64,000 nt of DNA from JACQFZ01 sp041485885. GTDB taxonomy: Bacteria; Pseudomonadota; Gammaproteobacteria; Acidiferrobacterales; Sulfurifustaceae. Location of the stretch: NCBI GenBank assembly GCA_041485885.1, contig JBGPKL010000011.1, forward strand, positions 1 to 64,000. Direction: 5' to 3'. The notes beneath the pieces are model-generated. The model did not search any database. It was not told the origin of the DNA and was given only the letters and a program-made list of their open reading frames with translations. Below, one piece after another: positions 8,784 to 17,286 of the stretch (position 1 is its first letter; every line of letters begins with the position of its first letter). Made by a program: the position numbers and the translations under genes.

Positions 8784-9482
8784 TTAGCGCAGGCCGCGGA
8801 TCCAGTGCTCATAGAGCGTATCGGCGACGCGATGCAGCGCTTCGGTCCGCGGCTTCGCGTCGCGCAACATTTCTTCGCCGCTTTGCACGGTGCAGGAGGG
8901 CTTCAACTCGCCGTCGGCCTCGCGTACCCAGTCGGAGATCAGCTGCGGCGTCATTTCGACGTGACATTGTAGCGCGAGGTGCTTACCGAGCACGAAACCC
9001 TGATTCGCGCAATCCGAGGAACTGAGCACGCGGGTCGCCTTCGCCGGCAGCGCGAACGTTTCGCCGTGCCAGTGATAAACCGGGAAGGACGCGGGTAACG
9101 CGCCGAGCCACGCGCGCGACTCGGGATTATCGACGACCGTGACGGGGAACCAGCCGATTTCCTTGACGGGATTGCGCGTAACCGGCGCACCGAGCGCTTT
9201 TGCCATGAGCTGGCCGCCGAGGCAGTGGCCGAGCACCGGAACGTCGGCGGCCACCGCTTGTTGAATGAGCCGAGTGACTTTCGCAATCCAAGGGAGCGGA
9301 TCGTTGACGCTCATCGGCCCGCCCATGAATACTAGACCGGAAATGCCGTCTAGACTTTGAGGCACCGGGTCATCGCGATCGATTCGTATCAATCTATGCG
9401 CAATGCCTTTACGATCTAAAAAATCGGCGAAGTAACCGGGCCCCTCATGCACGGCATGACGAAAGATGACGACCTGATTCAT
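8784..9482 (-). CDS. Class I glutamine amidotransferase-like protein
   Basis: This 232-residue protein has the GATase1 fold. The nucleophilic Cys lies in GHCLGGQ and the His/Glu partners in LQCHVEMTPQ. It resembles stand-alone GMP-synthase-like amidotransferases annotated as type 1 glutamine amidotransferase, whose substrate is usually unknown. I chose the ATG at 9482 (MNQVVIFRHA), because the open frame upstream of it overlaps the divergent protease gene and lacks homology. It lies 21 bp upstream of the symporter remnant and ROK kinase on the same strand, so the three may be co-transcribed. Confidence 0.82.
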   Translation of the reverse strand: MNQVVIFRHAVHEGPGYFADFLDRKGIAHRLIRIDRDDPVPQSLDGISGLVFMGGPMSVNDPLPWIAKVTRLIQQAVAADVPVLGHCLGGQLMAKALGAPVTRNPVKEIGWFPVTVVDNPESRAWLGALPASFPVYHWHGETFALPAKATRVLSSSDCANQGFVLGKHLALQCHVEMTPQLISDWVREADGELKPSCTVQSGEEMLRDAKPRTEALHRVADTLYEHWIRGLR

Positions 9483-10163
9483 GGGCGCATTGTAACGTCG
9501 AGGTTGCGTCTGCGGAACGTGGCCGCGCGGGCGTTGCTGCTTGTTTTCGTCGGAAGCGCTGCGTGGCCTGCGGCAGCGTTCGAAACGATCACATTGCAAG
9601 CGCTCTTCAAGGACAAAGCGATATTCCTCATCGACGGCTCGCGTCGCGTACTGGCCAAAGGCGAAGAAAGCAAGGAGGGTGTACGGCTCATTTCTACCGA
9701 CACCATCGCTGAGCAGGCGGAGATTCAAGTCGGCGGCAAGCGCGAGATCGTCAGGCTCGGGATGGTGATGTCCGGGTTTCAGCCAACAACCCGCGCTAGT
9801 GTCACGCTTTATGCGGGCACGAACGGGCATTTTCACGCGGAGGGTTCGATCAACGGGTTGCCGGTACGGTTTCTCGTCGATACCGGAGCGACGACGATCG
9901 CCATGAGCGGTGATGAGGCGGCGCGCCTCGGTATCGACTTCCGCAAGCGCGGTCGGGCGGGGTACGCAAGTACGGCGGGCGGCGTGGTGCGCTCGTATTC
10001 GTTGACGTTGGACAAAGTGGAAGTCGGCGCCATCACGTTGTACAACGTCGATGCCGGTGTCGTGGAAGGGTCTTACCCGAGCGAAGCGCTCCTTGGCATG
10101 TCGTTTCTTGGCCGGCTCAATATGAAACGGGAAGGGGAACAGCTCGAGTTGTCGCAGAGATAA
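9447..10163 (+). CDS. Periplasmic retropepsin-like aspartic protease (clan AA)
   Basis: The open frame encodes 238 residues. A signal-peptide-like segment (about 25-44, ending PAAAF) is followed by a variable region. A single retropepsin domain follows with the catalytic D-T-G triad at 145-147 and the late ALLGMSFLGRL segment typical of the TIGR02281 family. Such proteins are expected to work as homodimers in the periplasm. The start is uncertain. The ATG at 9447 overlaps the divergent amidotransferase gene by 36 bp, while TTG at 9504 or GTG at 9519 would put the signal peptide at the N-terminus. No strong ribosome-binding site decides between them. Confidence 0.75.
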   Translation: MHGMTKDDDLIHGRIVTSRLRLRNVAARALLLVFVGSAAWPAAAFETITLQALFKDKAIFLIDGSRRVLAKGEESKEGVRLISTDTIAEQAEIQVGGKREIVRLGMVMSGFQPTTRASVTLYAGTNGHFHAEGSINGLPVRFLVDTGATTIAMSGDEAARLGIDFRKRGRAGYASTAGGVVRSYSLTLDKVEVGAITLYNVDAGVVEGSYPSEALLGMSFLGRLNMKREGEQLELSQR

Positions 10164-10208
10164 GGCGAGCGCTCTTCGGTTTCCTTGGCCAGAGAGCCGA
10201 AGTAGAAA

Positions 10209-11030
10209 CTACTTCGGCTGATCCGCGCGCTTATCGCGCTTGATCATCGCGTACGCCGAGTGATTGTGAATCGACTCGAAATTCTCCGACTCCACGCGAT
10301 AAGCGTCGATGCGTTCATCGTCGTTAAAGAGGGCGGCAACGTCGCGCACCATGTCTTCGACGAATTTCGGATTGTCGTACGCGCGCTCGGTGACGTATTT
10401 CTCATCCGGACGCTTCAGTAAGCCGTAAAGCTCGCAGCTCGCCTGTTTCTCGACGAGCTCGATCAGCTCTTCTACCCAAACAAACGTATTGGTCTGCACT
10501 GTCACGGTCACGTGCGACCGCTGGTTGTGCGCGCCGCGGTCGGAGATTTCCTTCGAGCACGGGCACAGGCTCGTGACCGGCACGACGACTTTGATCGTCA
10601 TGACGTCCTTGCCGTCGCGAATTTCGCCGACGAAGCTCACCTGATAGTCCATCAAGCTTTTGACACCAGACACGGGTGCCGCCTTGTTGATGAAATACGG
10701 GAAATTCATCTCGATGCGGCCGGCGCGCGCGTTCAGGTGCTCGCTCATCTCGCGCAGCATGTCCTTGAACGACTCGACCGAAATTTCCATGTCGTGCTGA
10801 TTCAGAATCTCGACGAACCGCGACATGTGCGTGCCCTTGAAGTTGTGGGGCAGCTCGACGTACATGTTGAACGTGGCGATCGTGTGTTGTTCGCCTTGGC
10901 TTTTGTCCTTGACCCGCACCGGGTGGCGAATGTCCTTGATCCCGACCTGATCGATGGGCAGCCGACGCGTGTCGAGGCTGCTCTGCACATCGGCGATGGG
11001 GATCGGCTGGTTTTTTTCTTTGAGCTTCAT
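10209..11030 (-). CDS. folE2: GTP cyclohydrolase I, type IB
   Basis: This 273-residue enzyme converts GTP to 7,8-dihydroneopterin triphosphate, the first step of folate (and queuosine precursor) synthesis. It is the FolE2 (COG1469) type, shown by the SLCPCSKEIS motif with the metal-binding Cys and the GAHNQRSH segment. The ATG at 11030 (MKLKEKNQ) is chosen over an upstream extension that runs into dxs. It follows dxs on the same strand after 38 bp, an order I recognise from betaproteobacteria. FolE2 can use metals other than zinc and often replaces FolE1 under zinc limitation. Whether that applies here is unknown. Confidence 0.95.
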   Translation of the reverse strand: MKLKEKNQPIPIADVQSSLDTRRLPIDQVGIKDIRHPVRVKDKSQGEQHTIATFNMYVELPHNFKGTHMSRFVEILNQHDMEISVESFKDMLREMSEHLNARAGRIEMNFPYFINKAAPVSGVKSLMDYQVSFVGEIRDGKDVMTIKVVVPVTSLCPCSKEISDRGAHNQRSHVTVTVQTNTFVWVEELIELVEKQASCELYGLLKRPDEKYVTERAYDNPKFVEDMVRDVAALFNDDERIDAYRVESENFESIHNHSAYAMIKRDKRADQPK

Positions 11031-11068
11031 GAAAGGGCGCGCGCTAAAGTTGACTAACGCGGTCAAGT

Positions 11069-12964
11069 TTAGGCGGATTCGAGGATGCCGGCAAGGCGGT
11101 GCGGACGATGTTGCAAAATACTGCGGCGAATTCCTTCGGCGTCGAGCCCGCATTCCGCCAACAATTGCTTCGGTTCGCCGTGCTCGACGAAGCGGTCGGG
11201 CAATCCGAGATTGAGGATCGCCACGCCAAATCCCGCGATGGCGAGAAATTCGTTGACGGCGGCGCCGGCGCCACCGCGCAGGACATTCTCTTCGACCGTG
11301 ACAAGTAATTCGTGAGTGCGTGCGAGCTCGGCGATCAAGTCTTCATCGAGCGGTTTGACAAAACGCATGTTAGCGACCGTCGCGTTCAATGTTTCGCCGG
11401 CAGCGAGCGCGGCCGTCAGCGGGGCGCCGAAAGCGAGAATGGCAACACCACGACCCTTGCGGCGAATTTCGCCCGCGCCGATCGCTAGCGCAGTCAGCGC
11501 CTGCTTCACCTTGACTCCCGGTCCCGCTCCGCGTGGATAGCGCACCGCTGCCGGACCGTTGTGTAGAAAACCTGTGGTCAGCATCGAACGGCATTCGCTT
11601 TCATCGCCTGGCGCCATGATCACCATGTTCGGGATACAGCGAAGGAACGAAAGATCGAACGCGCCGGTGTGCGTCGCGCCGTCCGCGCCGACGAGACCGG
11701 CGCGGTCGATCGCGAGGAGCACCGGAAGATTTTGCAGACAGACGTCGTGAATCAACTGGTCGTAAGCGCGCTGCAAAAAGGTCGAGTAGATCGCCACGAC
11801 GGGCTTCAAGCCATCGCAGGCGAGGCCGGCGGCGAAAGTGAGCGCGTGCTGTTCCGCGATGCCGACGTCGAAATAACGGGTAGGGAAGCGCTGCGAGAAT
11901 TCAACCAGGCCCGATCCTTCACGCATCGCCGGTGTGATGCCGATCAGGCGCTCGTCCTTGGTCGCCATATCGCACAGCCAATCGCCGAACACTTGCGTGT
12001 AGGTTTTGCCGGAAGGTTTCTTCTCGATCTTGCCGGTCGCCGGATCGAACGGCGTGACGCCGTGATACACGCAGGGGTCCGCTTCCGCCGGTTCGTACCC
12101 CTTTCCCTTGCGCGTAATGACATGCAGGAAGCGCGGCCCTTTTTGTTTGCGCAGATTTTGCAGCGTCTTGATGAGGGTCGGGATGTCGTGGCCGTCGATC
12201 GGTCCGAAATAATTGAACCCGAGCTCCTCGAAGAGCGTGCTCGGCATCACCATTCCTTTCATGTGTTCCTCGGCGCGCCTGGCAAGCTCCCACATCGGCG
12301 GCACGGTCGAAAGCACGGTCTTCGAGCCCTCCCGCATACTGGTGTAGACGCGGCCGGAGAGAATGCGCGCGAGGTAATTCGACATCGCGCCGACATTCGG
12401 CGATATCGACATGTCATTGTCGTTCAATACCACCAGCAGGTCGGCGTCCATGTCGCCGGCGTTGTTAAGCGCTTCGTACGCCATGCCGGCCGAAAGCGCA
12501 CCATCGCCAATGACGGCGACCACTCGATGGTCCCGTCCCAGGCGGGCCGCGGCGACAGCCATGCCGAGCGCGGCGCTGATCGATGTGCTCGAGTGTCCGG
12601 CACCGAACGTGTCGTAGATGCTCTCATCGCGGCGTAAGAAGCCGGACAGGCCATTTTTCTGTCGCAGCGTCGGCAAACGCTCGCGCCGACCGGTCAATGC
12701 CTTGTGCGGGTAAGCCTGATGACCGACGTCCCAGACGAGCCGGTCGCGCGGCGTGTCGTAAACGTAGTGCAACGCGATCGTCAGTTCGATCGCACCGAGC
12801 CCCGCCGCTAAATGACCGCCGGTTTTCGACACCGTTTCAATCAAGAATCGCCGAAGTTCCGCAGCAAGCGCCGGGAGATCGCGCTCATCGAGCGTGCGCA
12901 AGTCCTCCGGGGTGTTGACCCGATCAAGGAGCGCGTAACCGGTGGTGGAGTTGGAATCAGTCAT
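11069..12964 (-). CDS. dxs: 1-deoxy-D-xylulose-5-phosphate synthase
   Basis: This 631-residue thiamine-diphosphate enzyme joins pyruvate and glyceraldehyde 3-phosphate at the start of the MEP isoprenoid pathway. The ThDP-binding motif GDGALSAGMAYEALNN is in the N-terminal domain. The central domain carries the catalytic Glu in DVGIAEQHALTFAAG, and a transketolase C-terminal domain follows. Length is standard. Its ATG overlaps the ispA stop codon by 4 bp (ATGA), so ispA and dxs are translated from one mRNA. Confidence 0.97.
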   Translation of the reverse strand: MTDSNSTTGYALLDRVNTPEDLRTLDERDLPALAAELRRFLIETVSKTGGHLAAGLGAIELTIALHYVYDTPRDRLVWDVGHQAYPHKALTGRRERLPTLRQKNGLSGFLRRDESIYDTFGAGHSSTSISAALGMAVAAARLGRDHRVVAVIGDGALSAGMAYEALNNAGDMDADLLVVLNDNDMSISPNVGAMSNYLARILSGRVYTSMREGSKTVLSTVPPMWELARRAEEHMKGMVMPSTLFEELGFNYFGPIDGHDIPTLIKTLQNLRKQKGPRFLHVITRKGKGYEPAEADPCVYHGVTPFDPATGKIEKKPSGKTYTQVFGDWLCDMATKDERLIGITPAMREGSGLVEFSQRFPTRYFDVGIAEQHALTFAAGLACDGLKPVVAIYSTFLQRAYDQLIHDVCLQNLPVLLAIDRAGLVGADGATHTGAFDLSFLRCIPNMVIMAPGDESECRSMLTTGFLHNGPAAVRYPRGAGPGVKVKQALTALAIGAGEIRRKGRGVAILAFGAPLTAALAAGETLNATVANMRFVKPLDEDLIAELARTHELLVTVEENVLRGGAGAAVNEFLAIAGFGVAILNLGLPDRFVEHGEPKQLLAECGLDAEGIRRSILQHRPHRLAGILESA

Positions 12965-13878
12965 TGATCGCGTTCGACAATGTAGCGGGCGAGATCGCTC
13001 AAAGCCGCTGCATTATCGCCCAAAGGCTTGAGGCTTTCGAGCGCCAGATCCCCCAGCTCGCGCGCCCGTGCCTTGGCCGCCTCTACGCCCAAGACGGTAG
13101 GATAGGTCGGTTTACCCAGTGCCCGATCAGCGCCGGACGCTTTGCCTAAAGTCGTTGTTTCTCCCTCGACATCGAGGATGTCGTCGACGATTTGAAACGC
13201 CAGGCCAACCGCCCAGCCGTAGCGCTCCAGCGCGTCGACAACTGGCGGCGTTACGGGCCGTAGCGCCGCGTGAACGCCGAGGAGCACCGAGGCGTGAATC
13301 AGCGCGCCGGTCTTGAGCCGGTGCATGTCCTCGATCTCGAGCGGAGAAAGCGTCCGGCCGACAGCGGCGAGGTCTAGCGCTTGCCCGCCCGCCATTCCGT
13401 GCACGCCGATCGCATGCGCGAGTAATCGCAACATCGTCAGTCGGCGCGGATCGTCTCTACCGGCGAGAATCTCGAAGGCAAGCGCCTGTAACGCATCTCC
13501 GGCAAGGAGCGCGGTCGCCTCATCGAACGCCCGATGACACGTCGGCTTGCCGCGGCGTAGATCATCGTTGTCCATGCAGGGGAGATCGTCGTGGATCAGC
13601 GAGTAACCATGGATCAGCTCGACCGCGCATGCGGCGTCGTCGAGCGTCGCGTCATCGGCGCCGACCGCGGCGCCGGTCGCGTAGATGAGGCATGCGCGGA
13701 TGCGTTTGCCACCGTTGAGTGTTGCGTAGCGCATGGCCTCGAGCAAGCGAGCCGCCGGTGCCGGTTTACGCGAGGAAAGGTGCGTCGCGAGCGCCCGCTC
13801 GACGCGCGTCTGCGGTTCTAGCAAGAAATCGAGCGGGAAGGGCAAGGTGCGTCTAGTCGGAGCGCTCGTCGGTCGCAT
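12961..13878 (-). CDS. ispA: Farnesyl (geranyl) diphosphate synthase
   Basis: This protein of about 305 residues is a class I trans-prenyltransferase. It condenses isopentenyl diphosphate with allylic diphosphates to give farnesyl diphosphate for quinones and undecaprenol. The first Asp-rich motif is in LIHDDLPCMDNDD and the second in QIVDDILD. The ATG at 13878 overlaps the 3' end of xseB by 26 bp. A TTG at 13845, just past the xseB stop, is an alternative that would trim 11 residues. It lies between xseB and dxs in a tight operon. Confidence 0.95.
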   Translation of the reverse strand: MRPTSAPTRRTLPFPLDFLLEPQTRVERALATHLSSRKPAPAARLLEAMRYATLNGGKRIRACLIYATGAAVGADDATLDDAACAVELIHGYSLIHDDLPCMDNDDLRRGKPTCHRAFDEATALLAGDALQALAFEILAGRDDPRRLTMLRLLAHAIGVHGMAGGQALDLAAVGRTLSPLEIEDMHRLKTGALIHASVLLGVHAALRPVTPPVVDALERYGWAVGLAFQIVDDILDVEGETTTLGKASGADRALGKPTYPTVLGVEAAKARARELGDLALESLKPLGDNAAALSDLARYIVERDQ

Positions 13879-14113
13879 CGGCGAGCGGTTGCACCTTCAG
13901 CTCGCCGCCCTCGCGTACTAGCTTCTCCACGCGTTGTTCGGCTTGTTTCAACCCCTGCTGACACGCGCGAGTCAGTTCGACGCCTCGCTGAAACGCCGCG
14001 AGCGCCTCTTCGAGCGTTTGTTCGCCGGACTCCATCTTTTCGACGATGCCTTGAAGTTCGGCAAGCGCGGCTTCGAAGTCGAGTGGGGCGGGAATGCGAG
14101 ATTTGTTGGCCAT
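13853..14113 (-). CDS. xseB: Exodeoxyribonuclease VII small subunit
   Basis: This 86-residue, highly charged helical protein contains the family core FEAALAELQGIVEKMESGE followed by LEEALAAFQRGVEL. XseB binds XseA to form exonuclease VII, which degrades single-stranded DNA. No large subunit gene is in the window. It heads the xseB-ispA-dxs-folE2 run, as in many proteobacteria, with the 3' end overlapping ispA. It has a normal size and no anomalies. Confidence 0.93.
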   Translation of the reverse strand: MANKSRIPAPLDFEAALAELQGIVEKMESGEQTLEEALAAFQRGVELTRACQQGLKQAEQRVEKLVREGGELKVQPLADATDERSD

Positions 14114-14256
14114 ACCGGCGAGCGGCTAGAGCGGTGGCGCGAACGCTAACGCGTACCCGGCTGCCCGTCAATCACGCCGCCGCCGCGGCCGCCGTATCTC
14201 CGTCGCGGGAGGACTTACCGACTCAAGCGATCGACTGAAATCGCACTAGGAAAGAA

Positions 14257-14727
14257 CTAGCTGCGCCTAGCGTTCTCCGTTGCCGCGCCGCGCAAGTCCG
14301 AGGTGGCTGCCGTGGCGATGGGCTCGCCTTTCTGGAGCTTGTTACGATGCACGACATTGTCAAGCGTGATGCCCTTAAGAAAGTCGTAAAAAACTCTGCT
14401 CAAGTCGTCCCACATCTCAGCCGTCGGGTTATGGTCCTGACCGAGCCCGGCGCGACGCTTCGAGTCTTCGGCTCCGTCGACAGCAGCGACGATGTCGGCC
14501 AAGCTGATGTCGCTCGCCGGCCGAGTCAGGACGTACCCGCCGCCCGGCCCGCGCACGCCTTGTACCAAACCTCCGCGGCGCAGATAGGCGAAGAGTTGTT
14601 CGAGATAGGAGACCGAAATACCTTGCTCCTCGGACAAGTCCGCAACGTTCAGCGGGCCGTCTTTGTAGTGCAGGGCAAGGCTCAAGGTGGCGGTGACAGC
14701 GGATTGAGCTTTCGTTGACATTCTCAT
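14257..14727 (-). CDS. Rrf2-family regulator, IscR-like but without cysteines
   Basis: This 156-residue winged-helix regulator closely follows IscR through the DNA-binding half, including ISVSYLEQLFAYLRRGGLV and VRGPGGGYVL (about 36-70). IscR binds a [2Fe-2S] cluster through three cysteines near residues 92-104. This protein has no cysteine at all, so it cannot hold such a cluster in the canonical way. It may sense something else or act as an apo-type repressor. No isc or suf genes are nearby. It shares strand with the PilZ gene upstream, with about 30 bp between them. Confidence 0.85.
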   Translation of the reverse strand: MRMSTKAQSAVTATLSLALHYKDGPLNVADLSEEQGISVSYLEQLFAYLRRGGLVQGVRGPGGGYVLTRPASDISLADIVAAVDGAEDSKRRAGLGQDHNPTAEMWDDLSRVFYDFLKGITLDNVVHRNKLQKGEPIATAATSDLRGAATENARRS

Positions 14728-14756
14728 GGCGGGGTACCTTTAGTGAGTTTTTTCGC

Positions 14757-15230
14757 CTAAGCGGGCGATGATTGTTGTAACGCGGATACGAACGACGTGA
14801 CCGCTCCCGCGGCCTCATCTCTCGTACCCTCCGACTTCGAAGCGGCATCCGGGCCGCCGTCGATAGAAAGTGAAAGCGCTTTCGTTAGACCCCGGGTCGC
14901 ATCGGCAGCAGCTCTCCGTTGTCGGTTGAGTAACAAGACAACTAGCGCGCGAAAGGCGTCGACGTCATATTGGTCGAACATCAACCCGGCGCCCTCCGGC
15001 GTAAGCCGCGCGACCAAAGCGGGCATCCGATACACTCGTGTGCCGCTTTCCTGTCGCAGCATCAATACCAGTTCAACCTGCGCGTTTTTGCTGAGGGTCG
15101 TCGGCGCGGTTCGAACGAACAAACCTCCGACACCGACGTTTCCAATCCGTCCGCGTAAGATGCCGGCCGGTTGGTTGTCGATAACGACATCCACTTCCAT
15201 GGCTTTGCGAGTTCCCCAGCGGCGTTCCAT
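14757..15230 (-). CDS. PilZ-domain protein, degenerate second motif
   Basis: This 157-residue soluble protein has a PilZ fold in its first 110 residues. An N-terminal basic patch reads MERRWGTRK, comparable to the RxxxR motif. The second motif is NVGVGGLFV, where (D/N)xSxxG would be expected, so Ser is replaced by Gly. PilZ proteins bind cyclic di-GMP and control motility or exopolysaccharide. The altered motif leaves binding uncertain. The C-terminal 45 residues are low-complexity and polar. A second PilZ gene lies about 350 bp upstream on the same strand. Confidence 0.75.
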   Translation of the reverse strand: MERRWGTRKAMEVDVVIDNQPAGILRGRIGNVGVGGLFVRTAPTTLSKNAQVELVLMLRQESGTRVYRMPALVARLTPEGAGLMFDQYDVDAFRALVVLLLNRQRRAAADATRGLTKALSLSIDGGPDAASKSEGTRDEAAGAVTSFVSALQQSSPA

Positions 15231-15575
15231 AGTCTTTATTCCTCCTTCGTTCTAACCGGTTTCCGTCGGCGAGCGGCCGGGCTCTGTGGGCCGTCGCCGG
15301 GGGCTGCAGCAGACCCTCTAGCGGTCGACGTAGAAGCTTCGCGCCGACGGGGGTTTTATACTGGAAGCGAAATAGCCGCGTAATTGGGAGATATACCTTT
15401 ATTAGTCAGGGTTTCTCCCTAGGGGCCTGTGCTGCACGTCGTTCTCGGCGTATCTCGAACGAAACCACCTCACGCGCACGCTCTGGCACGCGCTGCTCTT
15501 GTTCCGTGAGCGCGAAGTTAGCGGTTCACTTTTGACCGCGTCGTTCGTTTCGGTTTTTTCGACTGTCCGCTCCGC
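15231..15575. other. Intergenic region between two PilZ genes
   Basis: This stretch of 345 bp has no open frame I can support. It presumably contains the promoter for the downstream (leftward) PilZ and Rrf2 genes. Composition becomes AT-richer near 15355-15410. I see no strong hairpin with a T-run and no repeat shared with the rest of the window. Confidence 0.45.
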
Positions 15576-15911
15576 CTAAGTCGGCAGTGCCGACCATATG
15601 TCCGCCTCCACACGACTAAACATGAGTCCTACGCCCGACTCGCCGCACCGGGTCACAATAGCGGGCAATCGGTAAGAGCGACCGCCGCCGCCGTGCACGG
15701 GCAAGATCAATTCCACCGGCGTGTGCGACGGAAGCGCGGTGGCGAGCTGCACCATCGCTCCGCTGCTGCTGATATTGCGTAATCGTCCTCGCAGGAGGCC
15801 GAGGGGGCGGCATGCGATCGACACGCGAAGCCGCGCCGACCGGCGCGGCGCCCAGCGGTGCTCAATGCTCAATGCGCCTCTCCCCGGAACAATGCCGACG
15901 GCCCGAGCCAA
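15576..15911 (-). CDS. Small PilZ-domain protein
   Basis: This protein of up to 111 residues is essentially a single PilZ domain. The basic motif is HRWAPRRSAR (about 18-27) and the second motif is RNISSSGAMV, matching (D/N)xSxxG. Both cyclic di-GMP-contacting elements are therefore present. The N-terminal 14 residues may be untranslated, since an internal start near SIEHRW would give a more typical length. It stands alone, about 350 bp upstream of the degenerate PilZ gene and divergent from the sulfate operon. Confidence 0.72.
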   Translation of the reverse strand: MARAVGIVPGRGALSIEHRWAPRRSARLRVSIACRPLGLLRGRLRNISSSGAMVQLATALPSHTPVELILPVHGGGGRSYRLPAIVTRCGESGVGLMFSRVEADIWSALPT

Positions 15912-16284
15912 CCCTAGGTCGTCGTGGTGTGGATTTGAGCTTTGTCTTTTATACGGGTGTACCGGCGGGAGATGTATAAGGAGTTTCCCCGATCTTCCGC
16001 CGATGCGCGCTGGCTTGAAGGATCACTCTGTCCCGACGCGCCCGTGAGTGAGGGGCGTGGGAATCAAAGAGACCGGGAAGCGCTGCGCGTTGCGGGCTCG
16101 TCAACCGGGACTAGCAGGCTTGCCGTCTATCGCAGCGCGCCGTCGCGGAGGGCGATTTCTGGTGCACGAGGCATCCCGATGTTCGCGATAGAGGGATATA
16201 TCGAAGTAAGGAAATATTACTTCCGATTATAAATTCGCTCTCCTACGCTAGGCGCGAATCCCGTTCGAGTCGCGAGAGATTTCC
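15912..16284. other. Divergent regulatory region, PilZ gene and sbp
   Basis: This stretch of 373 bp has no supported gene. A weak rightward frame at 15942-16232 has no recognisable protein character. The sbp-proximal 90 bp are AT-rich and hold the inverted repeat and -10-like element listed separately. The rest should contain the leftward PilZ promoter. Confidence 0.5.
16203..16233 (+). promoter_or_regulatory. Candidate sbp promoter with overlapping operator
   Basis: A perfect 7-bp inverted repeat, GAAGTAA at 16203-16209 and TTACTTC at 16217-16223, is followed by TATAAA at 16228-16233, a 5/6 match to a sigma-70 -10 box. No good -35 hexamer exists and the repeat covers that position. This is the layout expected of an activator-dependent promoter. 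The sbp start codon is about 50 bp downstream. Sulfate uptake is usually activated by CysB, but assigning this site to CysB is inference. Confidence 0.45.
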
Positions 16285-17283
16285 ATGTTCAAACGTTTAT
16301 TGGTGGCCGCGTTGCTATCGAGCTCGGCGGTATTCGCCGTCAGCGCGCACGCGGCTGCGAAATTACTCAACGTTTCGTACGACCCGACGCGCGAACTTTA
16401 TCAAGACTACAACGCCGCGTTTGTGAAATATTGGAAACTGAAGTCCGGCGAGGACATGACGATCCGTCAGTCGCACGGCGGATCCGGCAAACAGGCGCGT
16501 GCCGTGATCGACGGTTTAGATGCCGACGTCGTGACGCTTGCGCTCGCATACGACATCGATGCGATCGCGCAGAAGGGTTTGGTGCCGCTCGACTGGCAAA
16601 AGCGGCTACCCCACAACAGCGCGCCATTCGCCTCGACCATCGTATTTCTCGTACGCAAGGGCAATCCGAAGCGGATTCGCGATTGGAGCGATCTCATCAA
16701 GCCGGGCGTGGAAGTCGTTACACCGAACCCGAAGACCTCGGGTGGGGCACGTTGGAATTACCTCGCGGCGTGGGGTTACGCGTTGAAGCAACCGGGGGGC
16801 GATGAGTCGAGTGCGCGCGCGTTCGTTGCGCAGATTTATCGGAACGTCAAAGTGCTCGACTCGGGCGCCCGCGGCTCGACGACGACGTTCGTCGAGCGTG
16901 GAATCGGCGATGCGTTGATCGCGTGGGAGAACGAGGCGTACCTCGCGGTGAAGGAGTTGGGGCCTGATAAGTTCGAGATCGTCACGCCCGCGCTCTCGAT
17001 TCTCGCCGAGCCGCCGGTCACGGTGATCGATAAGGTCGTCGACCGCCACGGAACGCGACAAGCCGCGCAAGCGTATCTGGAGTATTTGTATTCGCCGCAA
17101 GCCCAGGAAATCGCCGCGAAGCATTACTATCGGCCGCGCGAGCCCAAGGTCGCCGCGAAGTACGCGAAGCAGTTCGCTCCGGTGAAGCTCTTTACCATCC
17201 ATGAGATCGCGGGTAGCTGGCAGAAAGCGCAGCGGACGCACTTCGCGGACGGCGGCCTGTTCGATCGGATTTACGGACCCTAA
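16285..17283 (+). CDS. sbp: Sulfate ABC transporter substrate-binding protein
   Basis: This 332-residue periplasmic binding protein has a clear signal peptide (about 1-24, cleavage after SAHA). It captures sulfate (or thiosulfate) for the CysTWA importer encoded directly downstream. Family motifs include LLNVSYDPTRELYQDYN near the mature N-terminus, QSHGGSGKQARAV and NPKTSGGARWNYLAAWGYA, which line the anion site. The order sbp-cysT-cysW-cysA is complete here. It could equally be called CysP, since specificity for sulfate or thiosulfate cannot be read from the sequence. Confidence 0.93.
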   Translation: MFKRLLVAALLSSSAVFAVSAHAAAKLLNVSYDPTRELYQDYNAAFVKYWKLKSGEDMTIRQSHGGSGKQARAVIDGLDADVVTLALAYDIDAIAQKGLVPLDWQKRLPHNSAPFASTIVFLVRKGNPKRIRDWSDLIKPGVEVVTPNPKTSGGARWNYLAAWGYALKQPGGDESSARAFVAQIYRNVKVLDSGARGSTTTFVERGIGDALIAWENEAYLAVKELGPDKFEIVTPALSILAEPPVTVIDKVVDRHGTRQAAQAYLEYLYSPQAQEIAAKHYYRPREPKVAAKYAKQFAPVKLFTIHEIAGSWQKAQRTHFADGGLFDRIYGP

Positions 17284-17286
17284 GTC

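Noticed and set aside
15942..16232. A 96-codon rightward frame before sbp
   Set aside because: Arg/Ser/Gly-rich, no homology or ribosome-binding site, and it overlaps the sbp regulatory region.
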